From: Heritagella_A intestinalis
GTDB lineage: Bacteria; Bacillota; Clostridia; Oscillospirales; Acutalibacteraceae
Assembly (NCBI GenBank): GCA_904418995.1
Contig: CAJFQF010000009.1
Location: 1-64,000, forward strand
DNA length: 64,000 bases
Direction of reading: 5' to 3'
Each line of letters opens with the position of its first letter. The stretch's first letter is position 1. Under the pieces are notes generated by a model, which was not told the DNA's origin, ran no database searches, and saw only the letters and a list, made by a program, of their open reading frames with translations. Of the stretch, positions 31,159 to 38,515 are shown piece by piece. A program made the translations under genes and the position numbers.

Positions 31159-31349
31159 GGAGGCTGCTCTCTGACTCCCCCGTCACGTTATCGTGTGCCA
31201 CCTTTCTCCACTGCCCGGCGTATGGCAAAACCCTTTATAGAATCGGAGTAATCCTCCGTTAAAAGGAGCTTGCAGAAGAATCCAAGAGAAAACACCGCGA
31301 TAATTTGCAAAAATCCAAGAAACCCCTGAAAAATCAGAGAAAATCCCAG

Positions 31350-31398
31350 TTGACAGAAAGTCAAAGAAAGTCTAAAATCAAAGACAAACAAAGTCAAA
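31350..31398 (+). promoter_or_regulatory. ctsR promoter overlapped by two CtsR operators
   Basis: TTGACA (31350-31355), 17 bases, TAAAAT (31373-31378). Two heptad pairs of CtsR-box type overlie it: AGTCAAA/AGTCTAA (31359-31375) and AGACAAA/AGTCAAA (31382-31398), each with a three-base spacer. This fits autorepression by CtsR. Confidence 0.88.
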
Positions 31399-31413
31399 AC
31401 GGAGGGGACCCCT

Positions 31414-31872
31414 ATGAAGATGACGGACAGCGTGGTCCAGTATATCCTGTCCCTTTTGGAGGCGGAGCACGGGAGCGCGGAATTCCGGCGCAATGAGCTG
31501 GCGGAAACCATCGGCTGCGTGCCCAGCCAGATCAGCTATGTGATTTCCTCCCGCTTTACCCCGGAGCAGGGCTACCTGGTGGAGAGCCGCCGGGGGGGCG
31601 GGGGCTATGTGCGCATTACCCGGGTCATGCGGGATACGCCATCCCTGCTGATGCATCTGGTGAATTCCATTGGGAGCTCCCTGGATGCGGCCACAGCGGG
31701 GATTATGCTGCGGAATTTGGTGGAGCGCAAGGCCCTTTCCCTGCGGGAGGCGAGGCTCATGGCGGCGGCAGTGTCCGACCAGGCCCTGGCTGCGGCCCCC
31801 CGGGAAAATCGGGACCAGCTGCGCGCCGGCATCCTGAAGAATCTGCTCATGGCCGCTTACAGCGCCGCATAG
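31414..31872 (+). CDS. ctsR: Heat-shock repressor CtsR
   Basis: A 152-residue dimeric repressor of clp genes. The helix-turn-helix RNELAETIGCVPSQISYVI and the glycine-rich wing GYLVESRRGGGGYVRI are typical; the wing senses temperature in characterised CtsR. The C-terminal part (RNLVERKALSLREARLM) is the dimer and McsB-contact domain. GGAGGGG lies before the ATG. It heads the operon ctsR-mcsA-mcsB-clpC, with CtsR boxes in its own promoter. Confidence 0.96.
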   Translation: MKMTDSVVQYILSLLEAEHGSAEFRRNELAETIGCVPSQISYVISSRFTPEQGYLVESRRGGGGYVRITRVMRDTPSLLMHLVNSIGSSLDAATAGIMLRNLVERKALSLREARLMAAAVSDQALAAAPRENRDQLRAGILKNLLMAAYSAA

Positions 31873-31919
31873 GATAGGGTGATACCCATTTGGAAATATC
31901 GACCAGGGAGGTTGTCCAT

Positions 31920-32453
31920 ATGTACTGCCAGAACTGCGGGAAAAATCCCGCTGCTACCCATATTAAGAGGATTGTCAACGGAAGGCTTTCCGAAGCTATG
32001 GTTTGCTCGGAATGCGCGAGAAAATTGGGCTGCGGGAACTTTTTCGGGAATTACCGGTTTTCCCTGGGAGAGCTGCTGTCCGGCCTCCTGGAGCAGGAGG
32101 AATCCCCCGAGGAGGTGCGCTGCCCGGTGTGCGGCAGCAGCTTTGAGGAAATCAGCCGCACAGGCCGTGTGGGCTGCGCCCAGTGCTACCAGACCTTCCG
32201 CCGGCGGCTGCTTCCGGTGATTCAGCGCATCCACGGCAGCACCGAGCACCGGGGGAAAAAGCCTTCCCAGGGGAAGATGATCCTGCGCCCCCAGACCGGA
32301 ATGCGGGTGGTTCCGCAAAAGGTATCGGATTTAGAGCAGAAGGAGCGCCAGCTGCAAGAGGCCATTGCCTCCCAGAATTTCGAGCGGGCTGCCGTATTGC
32401 GGGATGAAATCAAGGCTATCAAGGATACAAAGGAGGGGAAGAACCATGGGTGA
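31920..32453 (+). CDS. mcsA: McsA, zinc-finger activator of McsB
   Basis: A 177-residue protein with four CxxC pairs: MYCQNCGKNPA, VCSECARKLGC, RCPVCGSSF and GCAQCYQTF, then a linker and a C-terminal UVR motif (EKERQLQEAIASQNFERAAVLRDEI, given here as its outer parts). McsA binds zinc and activates the McsB arginine kinase in Bacillus. AGGGAGG (31905-31911) fits the ATG at 31920. It overlaps mcsB by eight bases. Confidence 0.93.
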   Translation: MYCQNCGKNPAATHIKRIVNGRLSEAMVCSECARKLGCGNFFGNYRFSLGELLSGLLEQEESPEEVRCPVCGSSFEEISRTGRVGCAQCYQTFRRRLLPVIQRIHGSTEHRGKKPSQGKMILRPQTGMRVVPQKVSDLEQKERQLQEAIASQNFERAAVLRDEIKAIKDTKEGKNHG

Positions 32454-33546
32454 ACCGGCAAAGTGGTATGAGAAAAGCGGCCCGGAAGAGGATGTGGTGG
32501 TCAGCACCCACGTGAGCCTTTCCCGCAATCTCAGCGGGATTCCCTTCCCGGATAAGCTGGACAATGACCGGCGGGTAGAGGTGCTGAAAAAAATCGATGA
32601 GGCGGTAACGGGGAACCCCTGTTTTCCCCCGGAGGAATTCCTGTGGCAGTATGTGTTCAGCGACCCCAAGCTGTGTGTGGGGCTGGCAGAGCGCCGGCTG
32701 GTAACGCCGGATTTCCTCTGCACCGGCAATCTCCATGCCCGGGCGCTGTTCCAGTCCAAGGACGAGCGCTTTGCCCTGATGGTCAACGGGGCAGACCACC
32801 TGCGCTTCCAGGTCATGGGGGCGGGCCTGTGCTTCCACAAAGTGTGGCAGGAGCTGAAAGAGAAGGACGACGCTCTGAGCAGCGCCCTGGCTTTTGCCTT
32901 TGACGAGCAGCTGGGCTACCTGACCAGCAACCCGGCAGACCTGGGCACCGGGATGCGGGCCTCGGTGATCCTGCACCTTCCCGCCATGGAAGAGGGGGGC
33001 ATTATCGGCCGCACCGCCGCCAATCTTTCCCGGCTGGGGCTGACCCTCCAAAGCATTGACGGGGAGAACGGCGAATCCGCCAGCTGCCTCTATGAGCTTT
33101 CCAACCAGGTGACTTTGGGCATTGGCGAAAGCGAGGCCCTCACCAATCTGGACAGCATCTGCCGCCAGTTAATCCGCCAGGAGCGGGGGGCCCGGAAAAA
33201 GCTCCTGCAGCGCCCGGAAATCCAGGATACCGTGGCCCGTTCTTATGGGATTCTGCGTTATGCCCGGCTGCTGGACTATCCGGAATTTGAAAAGCTCCTC
33301 TCCAATGTGCGGCTGGGAGTGTCCTGCGGGTTCCTCCAGGAGGTTTCCCTGCCAGGGAGAGGCTCCCTGCCAGAGAGGGGCTCTCTCCCAGTACTGCACC
33401 GCCTGTCTGTGGAGGGCCAGCCGGCCAATGTGGTGGTTGCCCCCGGCGGGAATCCCCAGGTGGAGGCCGCTGCCCGTGCCCGGTTTGTCCGGGAAGTCCT
33501 GGCCGCTGTGGAGAGGGAAAAGCCCCAGGAGGAGCCAAAGGAATAG
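32446..33546 (+). CDS. mcsB: McsB-type protein, arginine-kinase family, with altered active site
   Basis: A 366-residue member of the phosphagen-kinase fold. McsB phosphorylates arginines in CtsR and in substrates for ClpCP. Position and the blocks GTGMRASVILHLPA, LYELSNQVTLGIGE and LLSNVRLGVS identify the family. Two features are odd. The ATP-site motif usually SRxRLARN reads STHVSLSRN, so two arginines are missing, and the reactive cysteine of CPTNLGTG is Asn162 in SNPADLGTG. Residues LPGRGSLPERGS (33349-33384) interrupt the C-terminal region with a tandem 18-bp unit. The protein may be catalytically weak, inactive or changed in role. AAAGGAGGGG supports the ATG at 32446. Confidence 0.88.
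   Translation: MGEPAKWYEKSGPEEDVVVSTHVSLSRNLSGIPFPDKLDNDRRVEVLKKIDEAVTGNPCFPPEEFLWQYVFSDPKLCVGLAERRLVTPDFLCTGNLHARALFQSKDERFALMVNGADHLRFQVMGAGLCFHKVWQELKEKDDALSSALAFAFDEQLGYLTSNPADLGTGMRASVILHLPAMEEGGIIGRTAANLSRLGLTLQSIDGENGESASCLYELSNQVTLGIGESEALTNLDSICRQLIRQERGARKKLLQRPEIQDTVARSYGILRYARLLDYPEFEKLLSNVRLGVSCGFLQEVSLPGRGSLPERGSLPVLHRLSVEGQPANVVVAPGGNPQVEAAARARFVREVLAAVEREKPQEEPKE
33346..33390 (-). repeat. In-frame repeat within mcsB, also found in the RNase H gene
   Basis: Two 18-bp units (33346-33363, 33364-33381), each TCCCTGCCAG followed by GGAGAGGC or AGAGGGGC, encode SLPGRG and SLPERG. The 17-mer AGAGAGCCCCTCTCTGG (reverse of 33370-33386) is identical at 46626-46642. Confidence 0.75.
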
Positions 33547-33647
33547 GCGGGATGCTGCAAGGCGTTCCCCAAGTGAACCCCTGTGACATAGAGTATAGAG
33601 AGTTTCGAAAACCATTACCGATAGATAGAGAGTAAGGAGTGGGAAGT

Positions 33648-36131
33648 ATGTATCGTTTCACCGGATTTACAGAAAAAGCCAACGACGCGCTGAACCGTGC
33701 CATGGAAAAAGCGCAGGAATTGCGCCACGATTATGTGGGAAGCGAGCACATGCTTCTGGGCATTTTGGAGGTCGGCGAGAATACAGCGGCCCAGGTTCTT
33801 CAGAAGTTCGGGGTGACGGCGGAGAAAATGGAGGCCATGATTCGGGAGAGAATCGGCGTGGGCCCCCAGGATACCGAGATTTCCCCTTCGGATTTCACCC
33901 CCCGGAGCAAGCGCATCCTGCAAATCTCCGCCGCACAGGCGTCCCGTCTGGGACACAATTATGTGGGCACCGAGCACCTGCTCCTGGCCATTCTGGAAGA
34001 GGGCGAGGGCTATGGCATCCGCTTTTTGGCCGCTATGGGCGCATCCCGCCGGGAAGTTCTCAGCGTCCTGCTGGCGGCTTTGGGAGCAGAAGAAGCTGGG
34101 GAGGAAAAAAATCGGAAATCTGCCCCTTCCTCTGGGGGAAAAAACCAGGAAACCTCCCTGGAACGCTTTGGCCGGGATTTGACCCGGCTGGCGTCAGAGG
34201 GGAAAATCGACCCGGTCATCGGCCGCCAGGAGGAAATTCAGCGGGTCATCCAGATTTTGTGCCGCCGCACCAAGAACAACCCGGTGCTCATTGGCGAGCC
34301 GGGGGTGGGCAAGACCGCCGTAGCCGAAGGGCTGGCCCTGAAAATCCAGGCCGGGGAGGTGCCCGAGCCCCTGAAAGCCAAGCGCCTGGTCTCTCTGGAC
34401 CTGACCAGCATGGTGGCCGGCGCCAAGTACCGGGGGGATTTTGAAGAGCGCATGAAGAACGCCATCGATGAGGTGAAGAACTCCGGCAATGTCATCCTGT
34501 TTATCGATGAGCTCCACAGCTTGGTGGGCGCCGGCGCCGCCGAAGGGGCCACCGACGCCGCCAATATCCTCAAGCCCTCTCTGGCCCGGGGGGAGCTGCA
34601 GGTCATCGGCGCCACTACCATCAGCGAATACCGGGGGCACATTGAAAAGGACGCCGCCTTGGAGCGCCGGTTTCAGCCGGTGATGGTGGGGGAACCCACC
34701 CAGGAAGAAACGGTGTTGATTCTCAAGGGCCTTCGGGACCGCTATGAAGCCCATCACAAGGTGCGCATTACCGATGAAGCCATCAACGCCGCCGTGAAGC
34801 TCTCCGCCCGGTATATTTCCGACCGGTTCCTGCCGGATAAGGCCATCGACCTCATTGACGAAGCCTCCTCCCGGGTGCGCCTGCGGGCCTTTACCGCCCC
34901 GGACGGCATTCAGACCCTGGAAAAGAAGGTCAAGGAGCTGGAACAGGAGAAGGCGGCGGCCATTAACTCCCAGGAGTTTGAGCGGGCGGCCCAGCTTCGG
35001 GACGAGCAGAAATCCCTGCAAAAGAAGCTGGAAGAGCTCAAGGAAAGCTGGCAGGACCAGAAGCAGGAGCAGAACGGCGCCGTAGTCCCGGAGGACATCG
35101 CCCAGATTGTCTCCATGTGGACGGGGGTTCCCCTGTCCCAGCTCACCGAGGAAGAGGGCCAGCGGCTCCTGCACCTGGAAGAGACCCTGCACCGTCGGAT
35201 TGTGGGCCAGGAAGAGGCGGTTTCCGCAGTGGCCCGGGCCATCCGCCGGGGCCGTGTGGGGCTCAAGGACCCCCGCCGTCCCATTGGCTCTTTCCTGTTC
35301 CTGGGCCCCACAGGGGTGGGCAAAACCGAGCTGTGCAAGGCCCTGGCCGAGGCCATGTTCGGGGACGAGGACGCCATGCTTCGGTTCGATATGTCCGAAT
35401 ATATGGAGAAGCACACGGTTTCCCGGCTGGTAGGTTCCCCTCCCGGCTATGTAGGGTATGAGGAGGGCGGTCAGCTCACCGACGCCGTGCGCAGCCACCC
35501 CTATTCCGTGGTGCTCTTTGACGAAATCGAGAAAGCCCACCCGGACGTGTTCAATATCCTCCTGCAAATTTTGGAGGATGGCCGGCTGACGGATTCCCAG
35601 GGCCGCCATGTGGACTTTAAGAATACGGTGATTATCATGACCTCCAATGTGGGGGCCCGGCTGATTACCGACAAAAAGAAGAGCTTGGGCTTTGCGGCCC
35701 AGGAGACCCCGGAAGCCGATGCCGCCCGGATAAAGGAGCAGGTGCTCCAGGAGCTCAAGAGCCTTTTCCGGCCGGAATTCCTAAACCGGGTGGACGACTG
35801 CATTGTTTTCCGCAAACTCACCCAGGAGGATACCCGCCAGATTGCCCTCCGGCTCTTGGAGAAGCTGCAAAAGCGTATGGCAGATTTGGGAGTGGAGGTG
35901 GAATTCTCCCCGGAAATCGTGGCCCAGATCGCAGAGGAGGGCTTCGACCCGGTGTATGGCGCCCGGCCCCTGCGCCGAGCCATCCAGACCCGCCTGGAGG
36001 ACCCCTTGGCCGAGGAAATGCTGGCTGGGCATATCCGCGCCGGCGTACCGGCTGTGTGCGTGTTCGAAAACGGCAGTTTCCAGTTCCGGCGCCGGGCAGT
36101 GTTCTCCGCTCCGCTCCGGTCGGCGCCCTGA
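33648..36131 (+). CDS. clpC: AAA+ unfoldase ClpC
   Basis: An 827-residue Hsp100 protein that unfolds substrates into ClpP. The repeated Clp-N domain (about 1-145) is followed by AAA1 with Walker A GEPGVGKT (216-223), a middle domain with a UVR-like FERAAQLRDEQKSL, and AAA2 with GPTGVGKT (553-560). The McsB/MecA-binding middle domain defines ClpC rather than ClpA. AAGGAG eight bases before the ATG at 33648 selects it over an in-frame GTG. The C-terminal ~20 residues are arginine/proline-rich and end at a hairpin (GTGTGCC/GGCACAC) next to an R3 repeat. Confidence 0.96.
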   Translation: MYRFTGFTEKANDALNRAMEKAQELRHDYVGSEHMLLGILEVGENTAAQVLQKFGVTAEKMEAMIRERIGVGPQDTEISPSDFTPRSKRILQISAAQASRLGHNYVGTEHLLLAILEEGEGYGIRFLAAMGASRREVLSVLLAALGAEEAGEEKNRKSAPSSGGKNQETSLERFGRDLTRLASEGKIDPVIGRQEEIQRVIQILCRRTKNNPVLIGEPGVGKTAVAEGLALKIQAGEVPEPLKAKRLVSLDLTSMVAGAKYRGDFEERMKNAIDEVKNSGNVILFIDELHSLVGAGAAEGATDAANILKPSLARGELQVIGATTISEYRGHIEKDAALERRFQPVMVGEPTQEETVLILKGLRDRYEAHHKVRITDEAINAAVKLSARYISDRFLPDKAIDLIDEASSRVRLRAFTAPDGIQTLEKKVKELEQEKAAAINSQEFERAAQLRDEQKSLQKKLEELKESWQDQKQEQNGAVVPEDIAQIVSMWTGVPLSQLTEEEGQRLLHLEETLHRRIVGQEEAVSAVARAIRRGRVGLKDPRRPIGSFLFLGPTGVGKTELCKALAEAMFGDEDAMLRFDMSEYMEKHTVSRLVGSPPGYVGYEEGGQLTDAVRSHPYSVVLFDEIEKAHPDVFNILLQILEDGRLTDSQGRHVDFKNTVIIMTSNVGARLITDKKKSLGFAAQETPEADAARIKEQVLQELKSLFRPEFLNRVDDCIVFRKLTQEDTRQIALRLLEKLQKRMADLGVEVEFSPEIVAQIAEEGFDPVYGARPLRRAIQTRLEDPLAEEMLAGHIRAGVPAVCVFENGSFQFRRRAVFSAPLRSAP

Positions 36132-36158
36132 TTGTGTGCCACTGGCACACGGCGCCCG
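36120..36158. repeat. Hairpin at the clpC stop codon
   Basis: GTGTGCC/GGCACAC (36134-36150) inside GGCGCC/GGCGCC. It resembles the covarying hairpin CACCGCAC/GTGCGGTG near 38135. Confidence 0.6.
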
Positions 36159-36163
36159 TTGCT

Positions 36164-36210
36164 AAGCCGCGAGGTAGCATCATCAAGGAACAGCTCTTTT
36201 TCCCGCGTAA
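36164..36210 (-). repeat. Repeat R3, minus orientation
   Basis: AAGCCGCGAGGTAGCATCAT through TTCCCGCGTAA, 33 bases after the clpC stop. Confidence 0.82.
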
Positions 36211-36250
36211 ACAGCCTGCGTGGGAAAGCGGAGTCTCAAAGGTAACCACA

Positions 36251-36291
36251 AAGCCCGCAGAAAGCGTTTGGCCTTCTGCGGGCTTATTTTT
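36251..36291. terminator. Terminator between clpC and the anti-sigma gene
   Basis: AAGCCCGCAGAA pairs with TTCTGCGGGCTT perfectly (12 pairs), followed by ATTTTTG on the plus strand. It also lies at the 3' end of the convergent anti-sigma gene. Confidence 0.88.
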
Positions 36292-36310
36292 GTGTATCAA
36301 AGAGTATGGT

Positions 36311-37342
36311 TCAGTCGGCGGGGGCCATGCTGGAAACGTCCCCTTCGGCTACAACAGAGTAGTCCGCCGTGGATGCTCCGCCCCCTTCCGGAACAGGGTT
36401 TTCTTCCAGCTGGCTTTCATAGACCAGTTCATAGCCGGTGCAGTTTTCCGTCACATAGTCCACCACTGCCTGCACCCGGTCTGTCCCAATAAAAAATGCC
36501 TTACCGGTTGCCAGGATATTGGTGGTGAGATAGCCCTCTTCCGTGACTGCCACACTGATATTGTAGATGCCCAAAACGGGGATGTCCACAGCGATATCCA
36601 GTACCGGCATATCCTCCATCAATTCCGGCGATTCGTAATAGCCCTCCGCCAGGGGCAGGTCCGTCTCCGAAAAGAGCAGCTCCCATAGGTTTTCCCGGTC
36701 CCCTCCGGTGAACTCTACAGTGGCCTGTTGGCCGTTATCTTTTTCATATTCATAGTACATGGTCCCAAACACCAGATTTTCCTGGAGATTCAGGTCGTCC
36801 AGGAACTGTCCCAGCGTCTCCGGCTGGTAGTTGGAACAGGTATAGGGGTAATAAGCCTCCGGCTGTTCCGCAAAGTGCACCAGCACAGCACATTCCTCCG
36901 AAATCCCGGGCAGGCGGTATACCTCCCCCTGATGGGTGTAGGTGGTTTCTGTATACACATCATAACCGGTGAGCGTAGCGGCACCCAAAAGCTCTCCGGG
37001 TTGATGATCTCCGCCGCCGGTCCGGCCGTATTCCCGTCCCGCAAAGGTCAGGATAGAGAACTGCTGGTCCACCGTCAGATCATCCCATGGGAGGATTTCT
37101 TCTACCTCCGAAGTGGTGCTGGAAGTGCCGCCCTCCACCACCTTGAGGGGCCACCGGTTTTGCCGGGAAAGAACTGACACCGCCGTTGTGACGCCTACTG
37201 CCAATGCCAGGCAGGCGGCCACCCCGGCCAGAAGCCAGCGGTGCTTTGCTTTCCGGAAGCGTCCTTGCATATCCTCCTGGCAGCGTTCCAGCAAGGCAAC
37301 GTCCGCTTCCCCAATAGCCTGAAAAATCCGTTCTTCTTTCAC
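36311..37342 (-). CDS. Membrane anti-sigma factor (RsiX/RsiV-like)
   Basis: A 343-residue bitopic protein: a short cytoplasmic part able to bind a sigma factor, one membrane helix (about 36-58, LLAGVAACLALAVGVTTAV), then a large extracellular domain rich in acidic and aromatic residues. The start is a GTG at 37342 that overlaps the sigma stop as GTGA, so the two are translationally coupled. Such proteins hold an ECF sigma at the membrane until a signal acts on the outer domain. The signal is unknown. Confidence 0.8.
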   Translation of the reverse strand: MKEERIFQAIGEADVALLERCQEDMQGRFRKAKHRWLLAGVAACLALAVGVTTAVSVLSRQNRWPLKVVEGGTSSTTSEVEEILPWDDLTVDQQFSILTFAGREYGRTGGGDHQPGELLGAATLTGYDVYTETTYTHQGEVYRLPGISEECAVLVHFAEQPEAYYPYTCSNYQPETLGQFLDDLNLQENLVFGTMYYEYEKDNGQQATVEFTGGDRENLWELLFSETDLPLAEGYYESPELMEDMPVLDIAVDIPVLGIYNISVAVTEEGYLTTNILATGKAFFIGTDRVQAVVDYVTENCTGYELVYESQLEENPVPEGGGASTADYSVVAEGDVSSMAPAD

Positions 37343-37899
37343 AGGAATACACCTTCTTTCTCCAAATGCAGCTTCAGCTTTTTCCGGATGCGGAACAGGC
37401 TGGCCTTGACGGTCCCCTCTTTCATAGCAAAGGCCCGGCCAATCTCCCCCAGGGAATACGCATACCAATACCGGGCCAGAAACAGGCTGCATTCCTTCCG
37501 GGGCAGCGCCCGCAGAAAAGCATTCATGCTCTGGGCCAGCTCTCGTTCCTCGGTTTCCCGCTGGGGGTCGGAGGGAGATGGGATACATTCCCGCAGCTCT
37601 TCCAGAGCCAGTTCTCCCTGACCGCCGCCTCGCTTCTGAGCCCGCTGTTCCCGTAAGCGGTCCAGGGAAAGGTTCCGGGTAATCTTCCCCAGGAATAGGG
37701 AGAGCTTTCCCGGCCGTTGGGGCGGCATAGACTGCCAGGCCCGCAGCCAGGTGTCGCTGACGCATTCCTCACTGTCCTCCCAGCAGCCCAGGAGGTTTTG
37801 GGCAATGGCAAAGCAGTAGCCGCCGTATTGTTGTCGGGTATCCTCCAGGACCGTTTCATCCCGTTGCCAGTAACGCTCCACCAGTTCGTGGTCTTCCAT
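37339..37899 (-). CDS. ECF-type RNA polymerase sigma factor
   Basis: A 186-residue sigma-70 family protein with region 2 (YCFAIAQNLLGCWEDSEECVSDTWLRAW) shown here by its ends, and region 4 (LFLARYWYAYSLGEIGRAF, then KEGTVKASLFRIRKKL) as the -35 recognition helix-turn-helix. AAGGAGG lies before the ATG. The overlapping downstream gene encodes its anti-sigma. An ECF-type promoter is directly upstream, so it probably regulates itself. Confidence 0.93.
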   Translation of the reverse strand: MEDHELVERYWQRDETVLEDTRQQYGGYCFAIAQNLLGCWEDSEECVSDTWLRAWQSMPPQRPGKLSLFLGKITRNLSLDRLREQRAQKRGGGQGELALEELRECIPSPSDPQRETEERELAQSMNAFLRALPRKECSLFLARYWYAYSLGEIGRAFAMKEGTVKASLFRIRKKLKLHLEKEGVFL

Positions 37900-37944
37900 T
37901 GATTTCGCCTCCTTTTTGTTGTTTGGGAACCTCTTTCACCTTTA

Positions 37945-37972
37945 TAGACGGAAAAAATAGAGAAAGGTTGCC
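37945..37972 (-). promoter_or_regulatory. ECF-type promoter of the sigma operon
   Basis: On the minus strand GGCAACCTTT (37972-37963) is followed by CGTCTA (37950-37945) with 16 bases between AAC and CGT, close to the Bacillus ECF consensus TGAAACCTTT/CGTCTA. This suggests autoregulation. Confidence 0.75.
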
Positions 37973-38065
37973 GTTTGATGCCGTTTTCTTCGATGCAAAG
38001 GTCACGGGCGGCGCCTCCCTATGCGTGGAATGGGGCCGCATGGTTTTGCAGTCCCTCTTGTTCCT

Positions 38066-38100
38066 CAAAAAGAAAAAGGCCCCCTCTAAAGAGGAAGCCT
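38066..38100 (-). terminator. Terminator downstream of the prfC repeat array
   Basis: On the minus strand AGGCTTCCTC/GAGGGGGCCT forms a stem followed by a T-rich run. It lies about 415 bases after the prfC stop, with only repeats between. Confidence 0.75.
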
Positions 38101-38134
38101 TGGGTTTACTTTGAAGGATGGGCAGCGCCGCACC

Positions 38135-38153
38135 GCACAGTGTGCGGTGCCAC
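38135..38153. repeat. Hairpin CACCGCAC/GTGCGGTG
   Basis: A perfect palindrome at the beginning of the R3 array, followed by CACGTCACGGAGAAG, a block that recurs near 40783. Confidence 0.6.
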
Positions 38154-38175
38154 GTCACGGAGAAGCCCGCGGTTG

Positions 38176-38242
38176 TTTACGCGGGAAGCAGGCCCGCTCA
38201 TAGATGCCGCTACTTCGCGGCTTGCGTCCAGGCTCAGCCTGG
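38176..38242 (+). repeat. Repeat R3 with tail palindrome
   Basis: TTTACGCGGGAAGCAGGCC, CATAGATGCCGCTACTTCGC, then CCAGGC-TCA-GCCTGG. Confidence 0.85.
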
Positions 38243-38345
38243 CCCCACGCGGAACAGCGGGCAGTGCCCGCGCCCAACTCACGGGATAATAAGCATCTAT
38301 GCGCAGCCTATCTCCACGCGGAACAAAAAATTTGTACCCAAGCAG

Positions 38346-38412
38346 CTTACGCGGGAAGAAAGGGTATTCATAGATGCCGCTGCCTCGCGGCTTGCGTCCA
38401 GGCTCAGCCTGG
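38346..38412 (+). repeat. Repeat R3 with tail palindrome
   Basis: CTTACGCGGGAAGAAAGGG, CATAGATGCCGCTGCCTCGC, then CCAGGC-TCA-GCCTGG. It is one unit of a 103-bp direct repeat with the next copy. Confidence 0.88.
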
Positions 38413-38448
38413 CTCCACGCGAAACAAATAAAACTTGCACCCAGGCAG

Positions 38449-38515
38449 CTTACGCGGGAAGGAGCACTGTTCATAGATGCCGCTGCCTCGCGGCTTGCGT
38501 CCAGGCTCAGCCTGG
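38449..38515 (+). repeat. Repeat R3 with tail palindrome, ending at the prfC stop
   Basis: Nearly identical to 38346-38412, 103 bases further. The tail CCAGGC-TCA-GCCTGG abuts the prfC stop codon (38516-38518). Confidence 0.88.

Noticed and set aside
37343..37765. N-terminal extension of the anti-sigma gene (484-codon frame)
   Set aside because: The extra part overlaps the sigma gene in another frame and is proline/arginine-rich nonsense; the GTG at 37342 with GTGA coupling is the real start.
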